A stretch of 64,000 nucleotides of DNA from Lentinus brumalis. Lineage: Eukaryota > Basidiomycota > Agaricomycetes > Polyporales > Polyporaceae. The stretch is from positions 1,116,001-1,180,000 of the forward strand of contig MARA01000009.1 of the NCBI GenBank assembly GCA_001792895.1. The letters run 5' to 3'. The notes below the pieces were generated by a model, which had not been told where the DNA came from, did no database searches, and was given only the letters and a program-made list of their open reading frames with translations. Below are positions 55,166 through 64,000 of this stretch, in pieces (positions within the stretch are counted from its first letter, which is position 1; every line of letters begins with the position of its first letter). A program made the position numbers and the translations under genes.

Positions 55166-57126
55166 CCATTCTCTCCTACTCGCCCTCCGTACATATCACA
55201 CTCAGCGCATCTTTCTCGGATTCTAGTTTGGCGTTGGCTGAAGACAAACCGGCTCGTCCGGAGCGCAGATGCAAGCCCCGGTTCGAGCCCCCGCGACCGA
55301 TCGCACGAGCGTTCACTCCGAGCTCACTGTCTTCTGGTTCTTCCACTATCTTCGTTCAGCCAGGATCGGCACCAGTCGGCGCACGGGAGCATGAAGTCGA
55401 AGACTCAATTCGGAATCGAGGTCAGACAGAGTTATCAAGCTTCGAAAACGCAGACATTCATCGACATCCTACCCGCTCTGCGCAGAAGCATATCGCGTGA
55501 GGCAACAGGGTGCGTGGGTACAAGCCCTCATTTCCCTATGCTGAGACTCGCCCTTGTCCTTGCGTTCAGCATGATGTCTGCGCTGGTCGCCGTCCTGCTG
55601 GGACCTGCCACGATAGGCTCGGACGCATGCGGTGCTCCTCGTCCGCCATGCGTACTCGTGCAGGCTTCCGCCGGTCTCGAGATCCTGAGATTTGCAACAG
55701 GCCGACGACTACGGCTACTCATCTGTCGCTCCCATTCCTCGGCGACATGTCGGGCTCCATTGTCGTCAGGGCGCAAGTCGGCATTGTCTGGCTCTAGCGA
55801 GAGTCTGGGTGGTGCAGGATGTGCTTGTAGACGGCATCATCAAGGTGGCCGCGCAGTCGTGCAAATCGCTTACATCTGGAGTCGACGACTCAGCGCTCAG
55901 CGTCTCCATTCAGCCTTCGATGTTTATTTGTCGTACCGCGCCAGGATCTCGACGCATAGCTCTCATCACGGTGTCGCTCCTAGCACCTCCGAACACCGGA
56001 GCAGGGCCAAGTGAGCTCAAATGTCATTCGCCGACGCTGGTGGACGTCGACCATGGTGCCGGCTTACACCTCCACGGCTTTTCACCTCCGCGACGTCGCT
56101 CTCTGAGTGCACTAGATCCCCATCGACCTAATAGCGCTGCATCGCCGCATCGAACAGCAACAGGTCGCCGCGAGCATCCGGCGTTCCTTCTGCGTCTGCC
56201 CTCACGCTGTCCTGCTAGCTCATACGTGCTCTTCTCTCCGTCCGGGCGGTTGCAGCCCCGGTGTCACTTTCCATGCATCCTGTGTATGTATCGTCTACGC
56301 AAGCCATCTGTCTCCCATTCCTTTGAACGCTATGCACATGCAGGCCGAGAAGAGCGAGTGCCGCCCACCCCACGCATAACGCTACCGCAGACTCGTACTA
56401 TATACACGTGGTATCCCTGGGACCGCGCATGGGTATCCCATTGCGTTTGAGATGTCACTGTCTTGTCTTGACCATCAGTTATCAGTTCACTTAGATGTCT
56501 CCAGGCTTCTGGAAGAGGTGCCCCGGAGGCGACGCGTGCAGCGTCCGATCCACTTTCGATCGTGAGGTCGACCAGCAAGCCATGCCAGCACATTCGCAGG
56601 GGGCTAGGACAGCGGTGCGTGAGGCAAATTCGAAGTCATGCAACGTGGTGGTAAGTGCTGTCAGTGGGGACACGGTGGACAGCTTCTTGGCAGGTGTTCG
56701 CCGATCTGATGCCTATGTGGTACAGCCCGAGGCAAGAATGAGATGTAGTACTCAGCGTGGCTCTGCCCGTACTTAACTCACTCCAAGGACTTATGCTACG
56801 GTCTACCGTTACCGCCCCATGCAGGCATGCACATGCTCGACACATATGTATCGCTTCGAAAGTCGGTGAGTGAATGTTTCCACCCCAGTCCGTACCAATT
56901 GACAGAACGGAACACTCTACCGCCGGATACGTTCTTTGACAGCGTGTACCACCACGCTGCATGACTTCCTTACTTTGCTTGACAGGTTCTGCGATCGCGC
57001 ACATATGCACTAGCGCCGCATGCCTGCAGGCAGTTCATCCGCACATTGCCCTAGCTATCGCTCCTGCCCTTCGTCCACTGTCATCTTCTACTCGACATCA
57101 AGGCTTTCTGCAGCTCAGCCCCTACC
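55166..57126. repeat. Upstream flank of DUF6535 copy 4
   Basis: The last 450 bp match the flank before copy 1 (see 1-545), and 55270-55720 resembles parts of 40950-41290 before copy 3. The flank is therefore a mosaic of material seen in two other units. An ATG frame at 56495-56776 (93 aa, containing GDTVDSFLAGV) overlaps the conserved word but is not conserved as protein in copy 1, so it is not called. Confidence 0.5.
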
Positions 57127-60100
57127 ATGTCCCAGGACCCAACGACGGCCTCCAGTCCTGCGCAAGGAGTCGCGAATTCCACGCCCACCACCTCGGGCGC
57201 AGCAGCTTCGCATGAGGCAGCAGCAGGCGGCGCCGCTAGTGGACAACAGGTGCAAGAGCCTCCACAGGTGAGCATAGTGGTGTTCAGTGAGTCGGCAGGC
57301 TGACCATAACATGGCGCTCTCAGGCACCAAACGATGCCAAAAACAAAGAGCCCGAGTGGAAGACCGCGGAAGATCTAAAGGTGAGCGGAACGAGTAGCGC
57401 GAGGGGTGGCTGCGCGCATGGCTCAACAGCGCACAGGCATACTGGGAGACCAGAAAAATGTTCTTTACCGAGGAGCAGCGTGCAGGTGCTTGGAAGGAGA
57501 CGGCGGAGATCGTGGAGAAATACAGCGACGCGCTGATCGAGCGGTGGAACAAGGAGATTGATAACCTGCTCATTTACGTATGTCACCTACTTCGCCGACC
57601 TCCGAAGCACCATTGCTAACTCAGACTGATGTCTTTGTCATACAGGCAGGTTTGTTCTCGGCAATCCAGACCGCATTCAACATCGAGTTGTACAAGCGCC
57701 TCATTCCCGATCCCGCCCCCGCCCCCGATCCCGTCCTCGTCGCCCTCGAGAGGATCTCGGCGCAGCTCAGTGGCTTCACCGTGAACCAGGCCTTCGTCAA
57801 CTCCACACAATCCCCCTTCGTGATACTTCAATCCACGCCCTCTACCCCTGCTGTGCCGCTATGGGCCGTCGTGCTCAACGCACTCTGGTTCTCGAGCCTC
57901 ATCTCGAGCCTCGCCGCTGCTTCCATCGGAATCATGGTCAAGCAGTGGCTCACAGAGTACAAGTCCGGAGTCTCTGGGACGTCGCGCCAGACCGCGCGCC
58001 TCCGCCAGCTTCGTCTCAACAGCTTGCAGCGGTGGCGCGTGAAGGAGATCGTCAGCATCCTCCCCGTCCTTCTCCAGATCGCGTCCGGATTGTTCTTCGC
58101 TGGGTTGCTCATCCTGCTGTGGAACCTCAACCGCACTGTGGCCATCGTCGGGACCGTCTTGGTCGGCATTCTGGCCGTTTTCTCCCTCTCGACCATCATT
58201 CTCCCCAGCGTCGCAACACATTGCTCCTACCTCTCACCACCGTCGCGGGCACTCTTCGAGCTCGTTCGACTGGCGTATAAGGCTCTATATTTACTTCGAC
58301 TCAATCCGTGTGCTTGGATCCTCAGTCGATACAGTGCAACTGACTGTTTGACGTTGTTTCGGCTCGGTATGGATTCACGTCCTTTCCGGTCTGAGCATCC
58401 TCGTATCCACCGTCTTTGCAGGATTCTCTGCCCGCTTGAAACCGCCTCCACCCTGGCATGGCGCGGGATGGAAAGTACACTTGTTTCTCGACACGCAGAG
58501 ACCCTAGACGGCGCGATGGTAGCAACTGCATACACGACCTCGATGAATACCGTTTTTCTGCATCGCGCGGCTGTGTGCACCACAGAGCTTACCGCCGAGG
58601 CCATGAGAACCTGCTTCCAGCGAATCATGTCAGCAAACATCGCGCATTGGGGGTGGGACAATCATCGGCCGCTAATGTGGTTGGTGCGCCCTTCCATGTG
58701 GAGCGGCGCCCTCATCGCCCTCATGGATGCCTCTAGCGATGATGCTGTGTGGTCATCATCGACCTTGGTCGCGGCGCTGAAGACTGCGTACAGCTACATC
58801 GATCCATGGAATCCACACGCTCAGTCAGACACTCCAGGGACACGTTTGCTCTGCGTGGACCTCACACGTATTATACGCCACTTCGACCACAGCACACTAC
58901 CTCCCGACTCTCCAAATATCGCCGAGTTTATATACAAGTACTACATGAACAAAGTAATGGAAGATACTCGAGATATAAACGTAGGAAACGATGTCCGCCA
59001 GCACGGTAACTTCCATATTCAAGTCGCGTTGTTTACCGCCTTTGAGCTGATGCACGCATACTAGTTGTCTCGGCCTACATCGGCGACGCACTCAAGGGGT
59101 TAGAGGGGACCATCATCGAGAACCCAAGCATCGAGCGAGCCCTGATTGCTCTTCGAAATATTATCTATTGCATCCCGTCAAGAACCGGGTCGGACTACAA
59201 GTGCGATGACCCGGAGTACAAGGCCATACAATCTCAGGCTGCCCGCGCGTTGAAAGCTTTCTCGAATTTTCTATCTACATTTCCCTCCTCGGCAGGACGA
59301 TACGCATTGGCCGCGGAGATAGACAATGTTGTCGATGCGCTCCGCGATCATGGAGAGCGGGCGGGTCTCATGTCCACAGAGCTGCGACAAGCTATCCAGG
59401 GTGCGTATAAATGGCCCATATTTTTCGAAAGTCAATGAGGAGTGGGTTCAGAAGCTCAGCCGTGAGCTCAACGACCCGGGGCAGGTGCGCATTCGTCGAA
59501 GCAGTACTTGCACACATTCGCTGACTTCCGTTCATCTAGAGCACCCCCGCCGGTGTCGGGTCTACATCTGGGGAACCGCGGACCCGCTCACCATCGTCGC
59601 CCAGGCTGCAGGGCACGGCGACTCTGTCAGTATCGCCGCTGCATCTCAGCAAAAATCCGGGACCCGAGATGGCATCCACATGGAAACGGTACCAGTGAAC
59701 GGATCCTCTACACCATCCACCTCTCCTCCGCCCACCGCTCAGATCGCACCTGCCGTGGTTCCCAACGAATCAGTGGCCAGTGCCCGAGGGGCGGCAGACG
59801 CACACCGCCCGACGAAGCTGGATGCGAACGGTCGCTCAGCTTCAGCTGCTCCTCCGCCCTCTGTTCGCACCGCGGCCGTAGATGAATCTACGAGCAGCTC
59901 CCCAAGTGCTGTAGAGGGCGACGGGGGTGTTCCGCTGGCCACGACTGGATTGTCCATCACAGAGGCTCCACCGTTCCACCATCACACCGCGACCGTCAAC
60001 GAACCTGCAGTCAGCGTCCCGGGTACTGCAGAGGGCGACCGGGGAGCCCAGTCCCAGGAGAAGCTGGCGACGAACGGATCCTCTTCCGCCCCGTCCACAC

Positions 60101-60135
60101 CTCCGCCGTCCTCAGGTGGCTCCGGCCTGCCTTGA
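57127..60135 (+). CDS. DUF6535 membrane protein, copy 4 (C-terminal frame breaks)
   Basis: Exons: 57127-57267, 57324-57380, 57437-57577, 57646-59005, 59065-59438 and a tail to 60135. Exon 1 (MSQDPTTASSPAQGVAN) is of the type shared with copy 1. Core: YWETRKMFFTEEQRAGAW and RWNKEIDNLLIY (residues about 67-113), AGLFSAIQTAFNIELY, then membrane segments near residues 186-212, 245-272 and 277-302. The long middle domain (WRGMESTLVSRHAETLDG to VGNDVRQHG) and the helical exon 5 follow. The frame ends at TGA 59436-59438, just before the conserved NEEWVQKLSREL. The tail shifts again at G4 59570-59573 and then runs open to SSGGSGLP. The first 690 residues are uninterrupted, so a membrane protein lacking the tail is possible. 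Confidence 0.85.
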
Positions 60136-62263
60136 CCTTGAACTTTGTCTGCGTTTCCGCCCTGCAGCTATTTCTTAATCACCGAATCACCGTCTCACTG
60201 CCTCGCTTTTCCCTTCCGTCTCATAGCTCGTCCCGAAACATCCACCCGCTCCCTCTCTTCCCTCTTCTGTCCCGTATATATCATCTCATACACGCTGTCT
60301 TGTCTCTCTCGCCGTTCCGCGTCCGTCTGGTTTCCTATGCCTATGGACCAGAATACTCGAACCCGGCTCTCCGCTCGCTCGCCGTTACCCCATTCTCGTA
60401 CCTACTGCCAGTCTCACATCCCAATCATTCTCGCAGGCTGATTTGTTCGGAACGATCATGTATTCCGCTGTACCTACTACGTAGCGTACTACACCGCTCC
60501 CAATCTCGTCCTATGTACAGCGTCCGGGAGACCGCATATATATATACGATCACACTATGTTCCAGCCAGAAATCCGGTAGAGCGGCCTCGATATACATGT
60601 CTGCTGCCGTTGCATGCACCAGAACGTCACGGTCGACGAGGTAACCCGCCAACACGGAGAACTCGTCGAGCTCCCGGCAGGACATCGGAGAAGGCCTTGC
60701 TCGTCAACAGCACGCAGAGACTCCTTCGCGACTCGCACACGCGTCCTCGTCCTGACCGTCTAGACCTGTGAGAGACAGGTCTTTCTGTCAGCACACGCAT
60801 TGGTGGCGGGATCCGCAAAAGACGTACCTCAACAAGTCACGGCTTGGTATCCGATGTTCTGGCGCGGCTGCGTGCCGATGCCTCCTCCGTGATGCAGATG
60901 CGACCTGTGTCAAGACAGAGCACCGTGTGATGAGGAAGAGCACGGCCAGCCGACCGGCCAACCGTACATCGCCCGAGCTCGGAGTCGTCCTGATCATAAT
61001 CAGTGAGGATGGAGCATGCTCCGAGCCTTGAGGATCAGAAGCCTTGAAGAGAAAGGTCGCTGGAATGGGTGCATAAGTCAGCCGTTGCGATGGACATAGC
61101 GACGATATTACTGTACCCAGCCGACTACCACGATGAATGTACGCCTGGAAGCCCGCAGGACGAGTCCTGGAATCGGCTTGGCCGTCATTACGAGACGCAC
61201 CTCGCATGGCAAGCCACCTGGCACCTCCGCCATCTCCGAATCGCTCAGCCTAAACAAGGGGTCAGGAAGAACGGGACGGTGACATCAGCGTGAGCATGAC
61301 CGTCGCGGCGAGCCGCACCTTGAACGATGTCGACAAGCGGCCTCGTCTCTCCGCGTCTTGGATGCCCTATCGTCGGCGATGTCTGTAGCTTTACCAACGC
61401 CCGTTCATCTTCGCATACTTTGCGGAGGAACTGTAGGAAGCCCCGTGCGTGTCCGCAGCCGTCACGAATGAGCGATAGATCCCTGTACGTGAGTTCTGCA
61501 GCTCGTCGGCGCACATCTAAACCCGCGCATAAGTTGATGGGTCCAATGTGGAACGCAGTACGAGTCCGTACCTTGGACAGACGACTATCCGGAGAACCGA
61601 TATGTGGTGTCCACCGCAAGATACTTGCGGAACGTAAGCCTAGGTGAGTGAACGACCAGATGTGGGCAGGGCTTGACAAGACGATCGGTGCAATACACGT
61701 AGAACAGGATAGCATACGTACCGTGTCCGTCACCATCCAACCGTCTCAGTCGGGCCGGGTCTGAGTGCTGAGATTCAGCAGCAACAGCTGCATGTGCGGC
61801 GGAGTGGAGGCTGCAGGGAGAGGATGGAGGGAGTTCGAGACGAGGATCCGCCAGGGCTTCGGATAGAGCTTCCAGGAGTGACTGGCGGGAAGGGGCAGCG
61901 CTCCATGACGAACAGCGAGAGAGCTTTACGCCTCCTGCAGCAACCGTCAGCAGAGCATAGTCGATCTTCCGCATGGCGGTCGTAGTTGCAAGCAGGCGGC
62001 AAGACGTACTTACTTACAGGCAGCGAGAGGATGCCGCGTGGCAGCCACGCGGCCGTGACGTCATCTGTCTGCTCGTTACAAGCATCCTCGACTCTAAGTC
62101 AAGCTCACCCACTACGGCCTGAGACAATCGCGCCCCAGTCTGCGACCTGCCCGTCCATGTCTGCTGTCTACAGCCCCTCCGCAATGCGCGCTCGAATCCG
62201 GAGTCTTACAGCAAGTTCTGCAGTTCTCTTGCCCTGGGTCAACTTCACTTCGCCCATCCTTCC
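60136..62263. repeat. 3' flank of DUF6535 copy 4; duplicated sequence
   Basis: The region is related to 36124-38300 and 45153-46620. The word GATGCCTCCTCCGTGATGCA is shared at about 60880 and 36818, and GCCCCGTGCGTGTCCG is shared with the flank of copy 3. Several minus-strand frames (61245-61736, 61585-61974) are open but have no motif. Confidence 0.5.
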
Positions 62264-62690
62264 ATGACGGCTGATTCCCTGCGCTACTCGTACGTGTTCT
62301 CTATCGGTCTTCTAGGCTTGTTAAGGGCCAGGACACTGCGGGTTGAGATTGCGGATGGTGCTGGTGAGCGCGAGGAGCTGCAAGAGAGAGTGCGCTTCGA
62401 CCAGTGCAAGTTTCGCGAGCATCTCACTCGGGTCAGTTTTTCTCTCTATGTTAGCACTGTTCTTCACCATCATTGACTCTGACATACAGATTATCTCAAT
62501 CCCCCTATATACACTTCGGACCTCGTTTTTATCCCGAGAAGGTCGAGCTTATTAAGACATGGCTCAAGCTCTGGCCTTTGGACACATCGCTGCAATGTCA
62601 GGAGCCTGAAGTCGCGTCGCCGAGCAACGGGAACTCACAGACGTCGACTCAAACCGCGTCACAGTTTGCACGACTTGGTACCAGGCGAGT
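62264..62690 (+). CDS. Two-exon gene fragment, unrecognised
   Basis: Exon 1 is 62264-62431 (ATG; MTADSLRYSYVFSIGLLGLL, then a charged helix LQERVRFDQCKFREHLTR). The intron is 62432-62490 (59 bp, GTCAGT...ACATACAG). Exon 2 continues YIHFGPRFYPEKVELIKTWL if the C5 run at 62502-62506 is one base shorter; as written it stops after 21 codons. The end of exon 2 is unclear (near 62690). The hydrophobic N-terminal segment could be a signal anchor. No family recognised. Confidence 0.4.
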
Positions 62691-64000
62691 CGTCGTTCGG
62701 CACTCCCACTTCCTCATCTTTCCTACCATCTTCATCGCTCTGTGGACCCCAATGTTCCGTCATCGCACACCTCAGCTATCGCATGCGTCTCTGCCCATAC
62801 CCGTGCCGCCCACGTTTTCGGGATCAACCTACAGCAACCTTCTCTGCTTGCATGCGGGCGCGCCGTCGAGAAGGCTACTAGCCACTGCGAGCGGGCCAGA
62901 TACTGTCGTGGCCGGCTCGTCGGGGCTGCCCGTGACTGTATCCCTTCGCTGACGACATTCCACCCTGTCTCCGTCGGGGTCGCTCTCGACACTGGCCGCC
63001 TTGCCATGGTACCGGCCTGAGGACTCGGTGTCCACGTAGTCGTGTTTAGGAAGCACTCCGTTGAGGTCAGTGTCCTGATTCGGTTCCTGCGTGCTCGCTT
63101 ACTGAATGTCTCTCCGATAGCGCGATCCGCCGACCGTAGCTTCCCTTTGAATGACTGAGGAGGTGCACGAAGCGAGCCGGTCGGTAGTCAACACCCCGCC
63201 GACGGTGCCACCGACACAACAGATCGTCATGCTCTGGCCGCACTGCATCCGCAACAGACAGCGATCCCCCGTCGTCGAGCTGGAATGCTGTTCGTCCGGG
63301 CCCAGTCTTGCCTTCTCCACCCTCCCCGCCGTTCAGCCTCATCTCTCTCAGCTACCGACCTTCGTAGTCCGTTGCATCGAGCTCAAGACGCACAGGTCGC
63401 GAGCACAGACACGTACGACGTTCGGGCTGTGTCACCGAGATTCCGTTCCGACGAGCTTGCCCCATCAATCGGGCTCCCTTGCAGTCGGATCCATCCCTGT
63501 TCCTGCGACGAGTCACGGGCCATGAGTCTTCACCCGTGGGGACGCAGCAAGGCGCATATACGAATCGATACCAGGACCAGGCGCGGTCGAAAGCCCAACT
63601 CTCATGTTGGGCTAGGGAAGTCGAAGATGTTCAATGTCTTTCTTCCCGCCTCTGCTGCTGCTGTAACGACCCGTTGAACTGGAGGAAGCGCGGATCTGTT
63701 GCCCATCATCGTCAGCCTACTGGCTCTAGCGGCTGTCGATGACGCGTCTTCTCCTACTGCCAAGGCTCGTACAAGCGAGATGCAGTTCATCGGTCACATT
63801 TATCCCCTTGCCGGGCTACGAGTGCGATTGCGAAGGCACGCACACGAGATTGAGCCCGTGCTCTGGCGCAGTCGACTGGCTTCACCGGTTTGGGGAACAC
63901 GCAGATGTTCGTGGTTGTCTTATGGACAAAGATTATCCCGCCGCACTTACGCGTCGTCACTGCAACCCCGTCTTGCACGCCGCTGCCAGTCCAGCCTATG
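62691..64000. repeat. Start of a possible fifth DUF6535 unit (upstream flank)
   Basis: Blocks here resemble the upstream flanks of copies 2 and 3. AGGCGAGTC near 62690 matches 31243 and 38755; CGACGGTGCCACCGACAC near 63200 with GCAACAGACAGCG near 63250 matches 40775-40830; and the GTCGAAGATGTTCA block near 63610 matches 32142. No gene is called. If the order holds, another DUF6535 copy should lie a few kilobases beyond the window. Confidence 0.45.

Noticed and set aside
56495..56776. 93-residue ATG frame before DUF6535 copy 4
   Set aside because: The corresponding DNA before copy 1 is conserved in part but not in this reading frame.
59395..59460. Extra 51 bp intron at the end of DUF6535 copy 4 exon 5 (GTGCGT...CAG)
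   Set aside because: The splice sites look good, but splicing would put the following conserved NEEWVQKL region out of frame and remove part of it.
1..64000. CRISPR array, rRNA or intact tRNA genes, bacterial-type operons
   Set aside because: No regularly spaced repeats, no rRNA-like conserved blocks and no cloverleaf found by eye; gene structure is eukaryotic.
1..64000. Genome-wide RIP-like mutation
   Set aside because: One CpG to TpG stop is clear, but duplicated segments are not generally AT-rich or depleted of CpG, so a RIP process is not supported by this window.

Overview
The window reads as nuclear DNA of a basidiomycete fungus, most likely an Agaricomycete (possibly a polypore; this rests on gene families and is inference). 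The reasons are GC-rich genes cut by many 45-70 bp GT-AG introns, a four-member DUF6535 membrane-protein family, F-box-like proteins with a decayed nucleotidyltransferase-like domain, a DUF6570/Rep/Pif1 Helitron and a Ty1/copia retrotransposon. I saw no rRNA gene, tRNA gene or CRISPR array.

Layout. (i) 1-5.6 kb: DUF6535 copy 1 with its flanks. (ii) 5.9-30 kb: an accessory block. It starts with a small host gene (X1) split by a 6,447 bp copia element on the minus strand, which has two 557 bp LTRs with no difference seen and a 5 bp target-site duplication. Next come an F-box-like gene (A, minus), small genes X3 and Y1 (plus), two more F-box-like genes (B and C, plus), a large Helitron Rep-helicase gene (minus, 19.5-25.6 kb) and a second X-Y pair (X2, Y2, plus). 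X and Y are unrecognised small multi-exon families that recur on both sides of the F-box/Helitron core. (iii) 31-47 kb: DUF6535 copies 2 and 3 in direct orientation with related upstream and downstream flanks. (iv) 47.8-54.6 kb: two direct copies of a roughly 2.4 kb segment in which I cannot fix a gene. (v) 55-62 kb: DUF6535 copy 4. (vi) 62.3-64 kb: a short broken gene and sequence resembling the upstream flanks of copies 2 and 3, so another array unit may begin at the right edge.

The DUF6535 genes share one exon plan: a short variable N-terminus, a 57 bp exon, a 141-144 bp exon with the conserved YW-TRK-FFT...RWNKE motif, a long exon with three or four membrane helices, a helical C-terminal exon and a Ser/Pro/Thr-rich tail. 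Copy 1 has its helical C-terminal exon twice. Tails are cut by in-frame stops (copies 1 and 2) or frameshifts (copies 3 and 4).

Nearly all frame breaks in the copia element, and several in the Helitron, X2 and DUF6535 genes, look like the loss of one base, often in a G or C run. That pattern suggests consensus error at least as strongly as gene decay, so apparent pseudogenes here need checking against reads. The block of X/Y pairs, F-box/nucleotidyltransferase-like genes and Helitron is the part most likely to hold something undescribed.
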